From: Hylemonella sp.
GTDB lineage: Bacteria; Pseudomonadota; Gammaproteobacteria; Burkholderiales; Burkholderiaceae_C
Direction of reading: 5' to 3'
Assembly (NCBI GenBank): GCA_030680575.1
Contig: JAUXVI010000007.1
Coordinates: forward strand, 1-64,000
Length of the DNA stretch: 64,000 nt
Shown here: positions 38,177-47,284 of the stretch, piece by piece
Layout of the letters: each line of letters starts with the position of its first letter
Position numbering within the stretch: the first letter of the stretch is position 1
Made by a program: the position numbers and the translations under genes
Notes under the pieces: model-generated
Told to the model about the DNA's origin: nothing
The model's database searches: none
The model's input: the letters and a program-made list of their open reading frames with translations, nothing else

Positions 38177-38944
38177 CTATCGCCGGCCAGATGTGCTCAG
38201 GCCGCGCACAAACTCATCGATGATGGCCAGGGCGTAGCGGCTGGCGACATCGCGCACGAACTGCGGGAAGTCGACGTGCGCCGTGTCGTCGGCACGGTCG
38301 GAGATGGTACGCACGGCGGCAAAGGGAATGCCATAGTCGTGGCAGACCTGCGCCACAGCGGCGCCCTCCATCTCCACTGCCAACGGCGGATGACCAGCGT
38401 CGGACAGCGCGGCATGCAGTGCCCGCGCCTCCGCAGCCGCCGAGACGAAACGGTCGCCGCTGGCGATCAAGCCCTGGTGCACGGACCGCTCACCCAGCAC
38501 AGATTTTGAGTCAAATTGGCCGTTCAACCTCGACAATCCTGCGCGAGATGCTCCTAAAAGCATAGCAGACAGAGGGGCGTCGCAGGCAAAGCGTTCGCGG
38601 TCATACAGCGGGATCTGGTAACGCGGAAACAGCGGCGAGGCGTCCATGTCGTGCTGCACGAACTCGGTCGCCACCACCACGTCCCCGACCTGGACACCGG
38701 GACCGACGCCGCCGGCCACCCCGGTGAACACCAGGCGCTGGGCGCCAAAGGCTTCGATCAGGGTGGTGGTGGTAGTGGCCGCCGCCACCTTGCCGATGCG
38801 CGACAGTGCCAGCACCACCGGCTGGCCGTGCAGTTCGCCGTGCCAGAACTCGCGCCCGGCCCGCGTGACGCGCTGGGGCCGCCGCAGCAGGTCCAGCAGG
38901 CCCTGCTGCTCCTCGGCCAGGGCGCTGAGGATGGCCGTGGTCAT
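38177..38944 (-). CDS. mtnN: 5'-methylthioadenosine/S-adenosylhomocysteine nucleosidase
   Basis: 255 aa, longer than E. coli MtnN (232). Family features: ILSALAEEQQGL with catalytic Glu, GVAGG, SGDRFVS, and AVEMEGAAVAQVCHDYGIPF followed by the catalytic Asp in RTISDRAD. Cleaves adenine from MTA and SAH in methionine salvage. Residues 127-147 are encoded by a complete 63-bp copy of repeat family A (38504-38566), in frame with no stop. This lies in the loop before SGDRF, where the family tolerates length variation, so the enzyme is probably active. Confidence 0.9.
   Translation of the reverse strand: MTTAILSALAEEQQGLLDLLRRPQRVTRAGREFWHGELHGQPVVLALSRIGKVAAATTTTTLIEAFGAQRLVFTGVAGGVGPGVQVGDVVVATEFVQHDMDASPLFPRYQIPLYDRERFACDAPLSAMLLGASRAGLSRLNGQFDSKSVLGERSVHQGLIASGDRFVSAAAEARALHAALSDAGHPPLAVEMEGAAVAQVCHDYGIPFAAVRTISDRADDTAHVDFPQFVRDVASRYALAIIDEFVRGLSTSGRR
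38504..38566 (-). repeat. 63-bp repeat, copy A3, inside mtnN
   Basis: Reverse-strand copy of the element at 1812 and 11936, same length with no gaps. It begins GCTATG and ends CAATTTGACTCAAAA, the latter 15 bases shared with copy A2 except at the first base. Being 63 bases (21 codons) it keeps the mtnN frame and codes AMLLG at one end and GQFDSK at the other. Confidence 0.8.
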
Positions 38945-39018
38945 GAGGCGTGACTCCGGCCGCTGCGCTTAACTTTGTTGCGCAAAGTGCGCCTCCGTCG
39001 CAAGCAAGCCCCTGCGGG

Positions 39019-40701
39019 TCACTGCTTGTCGCGCAGTTCCCGGCGCAGGATCTTGCCCACCGGGGTCTTGGGCAGCTCGGTGCGGAACTCGATCACCTTG
39101 GGTTGCTTGTAACCGGTCAGGTTTTCGCGGCACCAGGCACGCACCGTCGCCTCGTCCAGCGCCGGGTCCTTCTTCACGATCACCAGCTTGACGGCCTCGC
39201 TGGTCTGCGGGTCAGGCACGCCGACGCAGGCGCACTCCAACACGCCCTCCAGGCGCGCCACCACGTCTTCGACTTCGTTCGGATAAACGTTGAAGCCGCT
39301 GACCAGGATCATGTCCTTCTTGCGGTCAACGATGCGAACAAAACCCTTCTCGTCCATGATGCCGATGTCACCGGACTTGAACCAGCCATCGGCCGTCATG
39401 ACCTTGGCCGTTTCGTCCGGGCGCTGCCAGTAACCCGCCATCACCTGCGGACCCTTGATGGCGATCTCGCCCGCCTGGCCAAGTGGTACGTCGCGTCCGT
39501 CGTCGTCGATGATCTTCATCCAGGTACTGGGCAAGGGCACGCCAATGGTGCCGGTGAAGCCGGTGGATGTGACCGGGTTGCAGCTGGCCGAGGGACTGGT
39601 CTCGGACAAACCGTAGCCTTCGCAGATCGGGCAGCCGGTCTTCTCGAACCATTTCTGCGCCACCGCACCCTGCACCGCCATGCCACCGCCGACCGACACC
39701 TTGAGATGGCTCCAGTCCACCTTGTTGAAGTCTGGGTGATTGGCCAGGCCGTTGAACAGGGTGTTGACCGCCGGGAAGCTGTGGAACACGTGCTTGGACA
39801 GCTCCTTCAGCACCGCCGGCAGATCGCGCGGGTTCGGAATCAGGATCAGCTTGCCGCCGGTGCGCATGGACAGCATCATGCCGACCGTGAAAGCGAAGAT
39901 GTGGTACAGCGGCAGGGCACAGACCGCGGTGGCCTGCTCGTTGGCCGGCACCTTCTTCATGACCGGCGCATTCCAGGCCTCGGACTGCAGCACGTTGGCA
40001 ATCACGTTGCGATGCAACAGCACAGCGCCCTTGGACACACCGGTGGTACCGCCGGTGTACTGCAGTACGGCCACGTCATCGGGCTGGATATCGGGTTGGC
40101 GCAAGGTGCCGCGCGCACCCTGTGCCAGCGCGTCGTTGAAACGCACGGCGCCGGGCAAGCTGTAGTCCGGCACCATCTTCTTGACCTTGCGCACCACGTA
40201 GTTGACCAAGGCGCCCTTGAGCGCGCCGAGCCGGTCGCCCATGGCGCACAGCACCACATGCTGCACGGGTGTGGCGGCAATGCATTTCTGCAGTGTGCTG
40301 GCGAAGTTCTCGATGATGACGATGGCTTTCGAGCCGGAATCCTTGAGCTGATGCTCCAGTTCACGCGCCGTGTACAGCGGATTGACGTTGACCACGACCA
40401 GGCCGGCGCGCAGGATGGCCGCCACCACGACCGGGTATTGCGGCACATTGGGCATCATGATGGCCACGCGGTCACCCTTGACCAGCCCCAAGCCTTGCAG
40501 GTAGGCAGCGAAAGCGCGGCTCAGATGATCCGTTTCACCGTAAGTCTGCTCCTTGCCCATGAAACTGTAGGCCGTGCGGGCGCCGTACTGGCGGAAGCTC
40601 TCTTCCATCAAGGCCACCAACGAGGGGTACGGCGAAGGCGGCAGGTCTGCCGGAACACCTTCGGGATAACTTGTCAACCAGATGCGGTCGCTCATCTCCA
40701 T
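39019..40701 (-). CDS. fadD: Long-chain fatty acid--CoA ligase
   Basis: 560 aa. Adenylate-forming enzyme: P-loop-like YTGGTTGVSKGA (about 210), GYGLSETSP (about 350), YWQRPDETAKVM, GWFKSGDIG and C-terminal RELRDK. Activates long-chain fatty acids for degradation or lipid synthesis. Monocistronic, flanked by mtnN and a terminator after pntB. Confidence 0.92.
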   Translation of the reverse strand: MEMSDRIWLTSYPEGVPADLPPSPYPSLVALMEESFRQYGARTAYSFMGKEQTYGETDHLSRAFAAYLQGLGLVKGDRVAIMMPNVPQYPVVVAAILRAGLVVVNVNPLYTARELEHQLKDSGSKAIVIIENFASTLQKCIAATPVQHVVLCAMGDRLGALKGALVNYVVRKVKKMVPDYSLPGAVRFNDALAQGARGTLRQPDIQPDDVAVLQYTGGTTGVSKGAVLLHRNVIANVLQSEAWNAPVMKKVPANEQATAVCALPLYHIFAFTVGMMLSMRTGGKLILIPNPRDLPAVLKELSKHVFHSFPAVNTLFNGLANHPDFNKVDWSHLKVSVGGGMAVQGAVAQKWFEKTGCPICEGYGLSETSPSASCNPVTSTGFTGTIGVPLPSTWMKIIDDDGRDVPLGQAGEIAIKGPQVMAGYWQRPDETAKVMTADGWFKSGDIGIMDEKGFVRIVDRKKDMILVSGFNVYPNEVEDVVARLEGVLECACVGVPDPQTSEAVKLVIVKKDPALDEATVRAWCRENLTGYKQPKVIEFRTELPKTPVGKILRRELRDKQ

Positions 40702-40732
40702 GTCTCCTGTCTTGATTTGAATTTCTCGGGAC

Positions 40733-40765
40733 GAAAAAAAACCGTGCCGGGTATTTCGGCACGGT
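40733..40765 (-). terminator. Rho-independent terminator after pntB
   Basis: ACCGTGCCG (40741-40749) and CGGCACGGT (40757-40765) form a 9-bp stem with a 7-base loop, followed on the minus strand by eight T residues. Ends the pntA-pntB transcript. Confidence 0.9.
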
Positions 40766-40799
40766 CGTGCTTTTTTCCCTGTGGCGGGATTATGCCTCG

Positions 40800-42215
40800 T
40801 CAGGCCTTGAGTGCGACCAAAACCTCGTCCAGCATCTTCTTGGCATCACCGAACAGCATGCGGTTGTTCTCCTTGTAGAACAGCGGGTTGTCCACACCGG
40901 CGTAACCCGAGGCCATGGAACGCTTCATGACGATGGAGGTCTTGGCCTTCCACACCTCCAGCACCGGCATGCCGGCGATCGGGCTGCCCGGGTCGTCCTG
41001 CGCGGCCGGGTTGACGATGTCGTTGGCGCCGATGACCATGGCGATATCGGTGTCCGGGAAGTCCTCGTTGATCTCGTCCATCTCCATCACGATGTCGTAG
41101 GGCACCTTGGCTTCGGCCAGCAGCACGTTCATGTGCCCCGGCATGCGGCCCGCCACGGGGTGAATGCCGAAGCGCACCTTGACGCCCTTGTCGCGCAGGG
41201 TCTTGGTGATCTCGTACACCGTGTGCTGGGCCTGCGCCACCGCCATGCCGTAACCCGGCACGATGATGACGCTCTTGGCATCGCGCAGCATCTCGGCGGT
41301 CTCGACCGCGCTCACCGGCACGACCTCACCCTGCGGCTGGGCCGCGTCACCCGATGCAGCCGACTTGGACGGCGCGCCAGAACCGAAGCCGCCGGCGATC
41401 ACGCTGATGAAATTGCGGTTCATCGCGTTGCACATGATGTAGGACAGGATGGCACCGGAGGAACCCACCAGCGCGCCGGTCACGATCAGCAGGTCGTTCG
41501 ACAGCATGAAGCCGGTCGCAGCAGCAGCCCAACCGGAATAACTGTTGAGCATGGACACCACCACCGGCATGTCGGCACCGCCAATCGCCATCACCATGTG
41601 GATGCCGAACAGCAGCGCGATGACCGTCATCACGATCAGCGGCGTCATGCCTTCGGCCACCGTGGGCGCGTGGATGAACTCGCGCCCGAACCAGATCACC
41701 ACCAGCAGGCCGGCCAGATTGAGCCAGTGGCGGGCCGGCAGCAGCAGCGGCTTGCCGCCGATCTTGCCGTTGAGCTTGCCGAAGGCGATCAGCGAGCCGG
41801 AGAAGGTGACCGCACCAATCAGGATGCCGACGTAGATCTCCACTTCGTGGATGACTTTTTCGGCACCGGTGAGCTGGATGGAAGTGTCAACATAGCTGGC
41901 AAAACCGACCAGGCAAGCCGCCAGGCCGACCAGGCTGTGCATCAACGCCACCAGTTCGGGCATCTGCGTCATCTTCACCACGCGGGCGGCGTAGAGACCG
42001 ATGCTGCCGCCGACCACCAGGGCCGCGATGATCCACGGAATGCCGGCCGGGCTGACGCGCGGGCCGAACAGCGTGGCCAGCACGGCCAGCGCCATGCCGA
42101 TCATGCCGAACAGGTTGCCACGGCGCGAGGTTTCAGGGTTGGACAGGCCGCCCAGGCTCAGGATGAACAGGATGGCGGCGCCCAGGTAAGCGACGGTTGC
42201 GAGACTTTGGGACAT
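40800..42215 (-). CDS. pntB: NAD(P) transhydrogenase subunit beta
   Basis: 471 aa. About nine N-terminal membrane segments (1-260), then the soluble NADP(H)-binding domain III with [13 protein letters not shown] and [23 protein letters not shown]. Together with PntA uses the proton gradient to make NADPH from NADH. Follows pntA by 20 bases. Confidence 0.95.
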   Translation of the reverse strand: MSQSLATVAYLGAAILFILSLGGLSNPETSRRGNLFGMIGMALAVLATLFGPRVSPAGIPWIIAALVVGGSIGLYAARVVKMTQMPELVALMHSLVGLAACLVGFASYVDTSIQLTGAEKVIHEVEIYVGILIGAVTFSGSLIAFGKLNGKIGGKPLLLPARHWLNLAGLLVVIWFGREFIHAPTVAEGMTPLIVMTVIALLFGIHMVMAIGGADMPVVVSMLNSYSGWAAAATGFMLSNDLLIVTGALVGSSGAILSYIMCNAMNRNFISVIAGGFGSGAPSKSAASGDAAQPQGEVVPVSAVETAEMLRDAKSVIIVPGYGMAVAQAQHTVYEITKTLRDKGVKVRFGIHPVAGRMPGHMNVLLAEAKVPYDIVMEMDEINEDFPDTDIAMVIGANDIVNPAAQDDPGSPIAGMPVLEVWKAKTSIVMKRSMASGYAGVDNPLFYKENNRMLFGDAKKMLDEVLVALKA

Positions 42216-42235
42216 GGTCGTCTTTCTTCTCTTTC

Positions 42236-43843
42236 TTATTTGCGGAACATGGCCAGCATGCGGCGAGTGACCGAGAAGCCACCGAACATGTTGATGGCCG
42301 TCAGCACGATGCCGGCAAAGGCCAGCCAGCGGATCAGGTCGTCAGGACGACCGCCCGTGCCAGCCTCCGGCGGCAGGATCTGCACCAGCGCGCCGATGGC
42401 GATGATGCTGGAGATGGCGTTGGTCACGCTCATCAGCGGCGTGTGCAGCGCCGGGGTCACGTTCCACACCACCATGTAGCCGATGAAACAGGCCAGCACG
42501 AACACCGTGAAGTGGCCAAGGAAGGCCACCGGCGCAAAGGAGCCGATGAACCAGAAGGCCACCGCAGCCACGGCGAAGATGATGGCCAGGGTCTTGGCCG
42601 GCAGCGGACCGCTGCTGCCATGGCCGTGGCCACCCTTCTTCTCGGCCACCGGCGCAGCAGTCGGCTTCGGCGCGGGCGCGGCGGCCGGCTTGAGGGGCGG
42701 GGCCGGCCAGGTGATGTTGCCATCTTTGACGACCGTCAGGCCGCGGATGGCATCGTCTTCCATGTTGACGTTGGCCACACCATCCTTGGCCTTGCACAGT
42801 TCTTCGGCCAGGCGGAACAGGTTGGTCGCGTACAGGGTCGATGACTGCTTGGCCAGGCGCGAGGCCAGGTCGGTGTAGCCGACGATGGTCACACCGTGTT
42901 TCACCACCGCCAGGCCGGGTTCGGTCAGTTCGCAGTTGCCGCCCTGCTCACCCGCCATGTCGACGATCACGCTGCCCGGTTTCATGGAGCGCACCATCTC
43001 GGCGGTGATCAGCTTGGGCGCGGGCTTGCCCGGGATCAGGGCGGTGGTGATGATGATGTCCACCTCCTTGGCCTGCTGGGCGTACATCTCGCGCTGCGCC
43101 TGCTGGAAGCCCTCAGACATGACCTTGGCGTAACCGCCGCCACCCGAGCCTTCTTCCTCAAAATCAACCTTGACGAACTCGCCGCCCAGGGACACGACCT
43201 GGTCGGCCACTTCGGCCCGGGTGTCATTGGCGCGCACGATGGCGCCCAGGCTGGCGGCCGTGCCGATGGCGGCCAGACCGGCCACGCCAGCACCGGCGAT
43301 GAAGACCTTGGCCGGCGGCACCTTGCCCGCGGCCGTGATCTGGCCGTTGAAGAAACGGCCGAAGGCGTTGGCCGCCTCGATGACGGCACGGTAGCCGCTG
43401 ACGCCGGCCATGGAGGTCAGGGCGTCCATCTTCTGGGCCCGGGAGAGCGTACGCGGCAGCGCGTCGATGGCCAGCACCGTCACCTTCTTGGCAGCCAGTT
43501 GTTGCATCAGCTCCGGGTTCTGCGCCGGCCAGATGAAGCTCACCAGGGCGCTGCCCTCGCGCATCAACGCCACTTCCTCCGTGCTCGGCGCACGCACCTT
43601 GAACACGATGTCCGAGGCCGCCCACAGCGCCGCCGCGCCGTTGACGATCTCGGCCCCCGCCGCGTGGTACGTGTCATCGCTGAAATTGGCGGCGTCACCC
43701 GCGCCGGACTCGACCGCGACCTGGAATCCGAGCTTGATGAGTTTTTCCACCACCTCGGGCACCGTGGCCACACGCTTTTCACCCGGGAAGATCTCCCGCG
43801 GCACGCCGATGCGCTGCGCCGGTTTAGCTGTGCCAGCTTGCAT
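42236..43843 (-). CDS. pntA: NAD(P) transhydrogenase subunit alpha (fused form)
   Basis: 535 aa. Domain I with NAD-binding fold (about 1-380: [28 protein letters not shown]), a Pro/Ala linker with the metal-like GGHGHGSSG, and four C-terminal membrane segments (about 430-535). Single-chain alpha like E. coli, in contrast to split alpha1/alpha2 in some bacteria. First gene of the pnt operon; divergent from nudJ over 147 bases. Confidence 0.94.
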   Translation of the reverse strand: MQAGTAKPAQRIGVPREIFPGEKRVATVPEVVEKLIKLGFQVAVESGAGDAANFSDDTYHAAGAEIVNGAAALWAASDIVFKVRAPSTEEVALMREGSALVSFIWPAQNPELMQQLAAKKVTVLAIDALPRTLSRAQKMDALTSMAGVSGYRAVIEAANAFGRFFNGQITAAGKVPPAKVFIAGAGVAGLAAIGTAASLGAIVRANDTRAEVADQVVSLGGEFVKVDFEEEGSGGGGYAKVMSEGFQQAQREMYAQQAKEVDIIITTALIPGKPAPKLITAEMVRSMKPGSVIVDMAGEQGGNCELTEPGLAVVKHGVTIVGYTDLASRLAKQSSTLYATNLFRLAEELCKAKDGVANVNMEDDAIRGLTVVKDGNITWPAPPLKPAAAPAPKPTAAPVAEKKGGHGHGSSGPLPAKTLAIIFAVAAVAFWFIGSFAPVAFLGHFTVFVLACFIGYMVVWNVTPALHTPLMSVTNAISSIIAIGALVQILPPEAGTGGRPDDLIRWLAFAGIVLTAINMFGGFSVTRRMLAMFRK

Positions 43844-43990
43844 AAATCATCTCCTGCTTATGATTTTCATGACGGTCACACAGGCGATACCCCCGCAGGG
43901 CTGCCCGCTCGGAGCGAGCTTACCTGAGAATTACATTCCTGCCGGTATCAAGTCCATAACGATTTGGCGTGCCATTCATAATTCCAACCC

Positions 43991-44488
43991 ATGAATACGC
44001 GATGGAAACCCAGTGTCACCGTGGCCGCTATCATCGAGCGCGATGGACGCTTTCTGCTGGTTGAGGAAGAGACGCCTGAAGGTCTGATGCTCAACAATCC
44101 CGCCGGCCACCTGGACCCGGGCGAATCGCCGGTGGAGGGCTGCGCCCGTGAGGCACTCGAAGAAACCACCCACCGCTTCACACCCACGCACCTGCTGGGC
44201 ATCTACCTGTCGCGCCTGCAGCGGCAGCGCCCGGGCGAAGCAGTGGAAGACATCACCTACCTGCGCTTTGCGTTCGCAGGCGAACTGGGCGAGGTGGTAC
44301 CAGGCGCGCAGCTGGACACTGGCATCGTGCGCACCGTCTGGCTGACGCCAGATGAAATCCGCGCCAGCACCGCACGCCACCGCAGCCCGCTGGTGCTGCA
44401 CTGCATGGAAGACCACCTGCGCGGCCAGCGCTTTCCGTTGGAGTTGGTCTACACCGATCCCTCGGTGCAGGCTTTGCAGACGCGTTAG
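43991..44488 (+). CDS. nudJ: Nudix hydrolase NudJ
   Basis: 165 aa. Starts with a SVTVAAIIERDGRFLLVEE core and carries the Nudix box GHLDPGESPVEGCAREALEE and following ETT. Matches E. coli NudJ throughout, and E. coli nudJ likewise lies next to mnmA. Family members hydrolyse thiamine pyrophosphate-type and nucleotide substrates. 107 bases before mnmA. Confidence 0.88.
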   Translation: MNTRWKPSVTVAAIIERDGRFLLVEEETPEGLMLNNPAGHLDPGESPVEGCAREALEETTHRFTPTHLLGIYLSRLQRQRPGEAVEDITYLRFAFAGELGEVVPGAQLDTGIVRTVWLTPDEIRASTARHRSPLVLHCMEDHLRGQRFPLELVYTDPSVQALQTR

Positions 44489-44595
44489 GCGCACTCCGGC
44501 ACGCAGCCACCCGTCCGGACCTCTGCCGGGTCGCCCTCATGTCCACTCGCCCCTGCAGCACACCGACTTTTGGCTAGGCGGGATAATTACCCTCT

Positions 44596-45741
44596 ATGAG
44601 CAAGCAGACAGGCAAACAGCGGGTGGTGGTGGGTTTGAGCGGGGGCGTGGACTCGGCCGTCAGCGCCTACCTGCTCAAACAACAGGGGTACGAGGTCATC
44701 GGCATCTTCATGAAGAACTGGGAAGATGACGACGACAGCGAGTACTGCTCCTCCAACATCGACTTCGTCGACGCCGCCTCGGTGGCTGACGTGATCGGCA
44801 TCGAGATCGAGCACGTCAACTTTGCCGCCGAATACAAGGACCGCGTGTTTTCCGAGTTCGTGCGCGAGTACCAGGCCGGCCGCACGCCCAACCCCGACAT
44901 CCTGTGCAACGCCGAGATCAAGTTCAAGGCCTTTCTCGACCATGCCATGCGCCTGGGCGCCGAGAAGATCGCCACCGGCCACTATGCGCGCGTGCGGCTG
45001 AACGCAGCCACCGGCAAGCATGAACTGCTGAAAGGCCTCGACCCGAGCAAGGACCAGAGTTACTTCCTGCACCGGCTGAACCAGGCGCAACTGAGCAAGA
45101 CGCTGTTCCCGGTCGGCGAACTGCACAAGACCGAGGTACGCCGCATCGCCGAGGAAATCGGCCTGCCCAATGCCAAGAAGAAAGACTCCACCGGCATCTG
45201 CTTCATCGGCGAACGCCCGTTCCGCGAGTTCCTCAATCGCTACATCCAGAAGGAACCGGGGCCGATCAAGGACGGCACACCGGCGCCCGGCGACAAGGCC
45301 TACGGTCGCGTCATCGGCAACCATGTGGGCCTGAGCTTCTACACCCTGGGCCAGCGCCAGGGCCTGGGCATCGGCGGCATCAAGGCCAAGGGCGCGCAGA
45401 AGGGCGGCGGCGAGCACGCCCCCTGGTTCGTGGCGCGCAAGGACATGGAGAAGAACACGCTGTGGGTCGTGCAGGGGCATGAGCACCCTTGGCTGCTGTC
45501 GCACCAGCTGCACGCGCAGGACGCGAGCTGGGTCGCTGGTGAACCGCCTGCGGCGGGCGCGATGGCGGCCAAAACACGCTACCGGCAGGCCGATGCGGCG
45601 TGTTCAATCAGTGACATCGAAGGCAATGCCTTCAGCCTGCAGTTCCCACAGGCGCAGTGGGCGGTGACGCCGGGGCAGTCGGCCGTTTTGTATGACGGCG
45701 ACGTCTGCTTAGGTGGCGGCGTGATTGATGCTGCAAACTGA
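44596..45741 (+). CDS. mnmA: tRNA-specific 2-thiouridylase MnmA
   Basis: 381 aa. PP-loop SGGVDS near residue 15, followed by [16 protein letters not shown]. The two catalytic cysteines are in NPDILCN (about 97) and TGICFIGE (about 199). Makes s2U34 of tRNAs for Lys, Glu and Gln. The C-terminal beta-barrel is present. Followed 5 bases later by a foreign-looking small gene. Confidence 0.95.
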   Translation: MSKQTGKQRVVVGLSGGVDSAVSAYLLKQQGYEVIGIFMKNWEDDDDSEYCSSNIDFVDAASVADVIGIEIEHVNFAAEYKDRVFSEFVREYQAGRTPNPDILCNAEIKFKAFLDHAMRLGAEKIATGHYARVRLNAATGKHELLKGLDPSKDQSYFLHRLNQAQLSKTLFPVGELHKTEVRRIAEEIGLPNAKKKDSTGICFIGERPFREFLNRYIQKEPGPIKDGTPAPGDKAYGRVIGNHVGLSFYTLGQRQGLGIGGIKAKGAQKGGGEHAPWFVARKDMEKNTLWVVQGHEHPWLLSHQLHAQDASWVAGEPPAAGAMAAKTRYRQADAACSISDIEGNAFSLQFPQAQWAVTPGQSAVLYDGDVCLGGGVIDAAN

Positions 45742-45746
45742 GCAAT

Positions 45747-46124
45747 ATGGATGCACCCCTTTTCCAGAAAATAAGAAAAGCTTTGGAGCTTAGCTGGTCA
45801 GCCGAGACTAGCGCGTGCTTCTCTCCCAGTGCTTATCCGTCTTATGGTCAATGCGCTCAGACAGCTGTCGTCATTCAGGAAATATTTGGCGGTGAAATTT
45901 TGCGAACCACTGGCTGGCATGGCCGTGGAAACCACTTCTATAACCGAATTGGTGGACAAAGAATTGACTTCACTGCCGATCAGTTTTCGATGCCCAACTA
46001 TTCATATGCTCTAACTTACGAAGATCAAATTTCTAGTGCTGACGAGGCAGAAAAAGAGTGTCTTCCTGGCCAAATTGACGCTCTGAGACGTGCCTATCAC
46101 AAAGCATGTGCGGAAGTAACATGA
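45747..46124 (+). CDS. YunG-like small protein
   Basis: 125 aa. The middle segment GNHFYNRIGGQRIDFTADQF resembles the YunG family (a conserved H-FYN and DFT pattern); the rest has no motif I recognise. The family is predicted soluble with unknown role. Its DNA is clearly more AT-rich than the genes around it and uses rarer codons, suggesting recent arrival by transfer. It begins 5 bases after mnmA without its own obvious promoter. Confidence 0.65.
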   Translation: MDAPLFQKIRKALELSWSAETSACFSPSAYPSYGQCAQTAVVIQEIFGGEILRTTGWHGRGNHFYNRIGGQRIDFTADQFSMPNYSYALTYEDQISSADEAEKECLPGQIDALRRAYHKACAEVT

Positions 46125-46188
46125 CTCTGCCGCGCAAGAAGGAAGTTTGCAAACCGATTAGCAGTCGCCGATACGTGGGGTCCTAGTC

Positions 46189-46566
46189 TCACCCCATCCG
46201 CGCCAGCAACGTCTCCATGTCTTTCATCATGGCCGAGAGATCGGCCTTCTGCTCTTCATCGGGCGCCAGCTTGGCCTCCAGCTCCTGCGCCATGAAACAC
46301 ACCGTCATGCGCAGGTAGGTGCTGTCCAGCGCCTTGCGCACGGCGCTGAACTGCTGGCCGATCTTCAGGCAAGGCTCGCCGTCTTCGATCATGCGCTGGA
46401 TGCCGCGCAGCTGGCCTTCGGCACGGCGCAGGCGGTTCAGGATTTCGGTGCGCGAATCGCTGTCGGTCAGCACCGTGGGCGCGCAGCCCTCGGCCACTGC
46501 GGTGACGGGTGGCGCGGCCGCCTTGCGGCTGCGGGGGGCTTCAGCGTGCATGGCGGTGTCTTTCAC
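46189..46566 (-). CDS. CsoR/RcnR/FrmR-family transcriptional repressor
   Basis: 125 aa with a 35-residue N-terminal extension (containing one Cys in EGCAP), then the all-helical DUF156 core: ILNRLRRAEGQLRGIQRMIEDGEPC and QQFSAVRKALDST. The usual ligands are altered: the conserved Cys in EPC is present, but the next Cys lies 24 residues later (MTVCFM), where copper sensors have His at +25 and Cys at +29 and persulfide sensors have Cys at +29. Last gene of the RND-YgaP-OsmC cluster, overlapping osmC by 4 bases. Probably represses the promoter at 51668-51697. Confidence 0.85.
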   Translation of the reverse strand: MKDTAMHAEAPRSRKAAAPPVTAVAEGCAPTVLTDSDSRTEILNRLRRAEGQLRGIQRMIEDGEPCLKIGQQFSAVRKALDSTYLRMTVCFMAQELEAKLAPDEEQKADLSAMMKDMETLLARMG

Positions 46567-47009
46567 TTGAGTTGCTGACCGTCGGCGTCGCGCACCACGA
46601 TGCGCACGGGCACACCCTGGCTGACGCTGCTGGCAACAGTGCAGAAGTCTTCGAACTGGGTGAGCACGCGGTCCAGGTGCTCCAGCTTCGCCGCCGGCAC
46701 ACCCAACGTCAGCACCACGTCCAGCCCCAGCACACGCAGACGGTTCTGCGTGTTGCGGCCGACCTCGGCCGTCACCTCGCAGCTGATCGGCTCGGGGGCC
46801 TGTTTGAACTTGCGCAGCGCGAACAGCAGCGAGTCCGACAGGCAGTTGCCCACGGCCGCGGCCAGCAGTTGCACCGGGGTCGGGCCACGGCCCTGGCCCA
46901 GTGGCGGATGTTCGTCACCGATCAGCTTCGGCACCTCGGCGCCGAAGTCGATCTCGAACTGGAAGTCCTGCTGCTGGCGCAGCGTGACGCGCGGTGCAGT
47001 GTCGCTCAT
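46563..47009 (-). CDS. OsmC-family thiol peroxidase
   Basis: 148 aa from ATG 47009. Both redox cysteines of the OsmC/Ohr fold are present: AVGNCLSDSL (about 53) and EDFCTVASSV (about 121). Closer to the YhfA-type OsmC subgroup than to Ohr. Family members reduce organic hydroperoxides; some use persulfides. Start chosen after an AAGG(A)-type site; sits 10 bases after the DUF2892 gene. Confidence 0.85.
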   Translation of the reverse strand: MSDTAPRVTLRQQQDFQFEIDFGAEVPKLIGDEHPPLGQGRGPTPVQLLAAAVGNCLSDSLLFALRKFKQAPEPISCEVTAEVGRNTQNRLRVLGLDVVLTLGVPAAKLEHLDRVLTQFEDFCTVASSVSQGVPVRIVVRDADGQQLK

Positions 47010-47019
47010 GACAAGGTCC

Positions 47020-47247
47020 TTATTTGGTGCGGCAGACGTCGCCGCCTTCGGGCACGCCCAGCTTCTTGAACAGGAAAGCCGGCGGGCAGAAACCGGTGAA
47101 GCCGGACTGGAACAGGTTGAAGCCGGCAAAGGCGGTCACGGCGAGGAACCACTTGCTGACGAAGATCGGGCTGCCTTCGACGCCGAGGGCCAGCGTCAGC
47201 ATGACAACAAAACCGGCCATGATGCGGATGTAACGTTCAACAGTCAT
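47020..47247 (-). CDS. DUF2892 (YgaP-like) membrane protein
   Basis: 75 aa, two membrane segments and a conserved FNLFQSGFTGFCPPAFLFKKLG ending, split here as GFTGFCPP and LFKKLG. This is the membrane part that E. coli YgaP fuses to a rhodanese domain. Such proteins are frequent in sulfide- and persulfide-handling gene sets. Second last but two in the minus-strand RND cluster, 37 bases after the pump gene. Confidence 0.88.
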   Translation of the reverse strand: MTVERYIRIMAGFVVMLTLALGVEGSPIFVSKWFLAVTAFAGFNLFQSGFTGFCPPAFLFKKLGVPEGGDVCRTK

Positions 47248-47284
47248 TTCTAACTCCTAGAGGTTGGTTGGGAAACAGGGAAAA

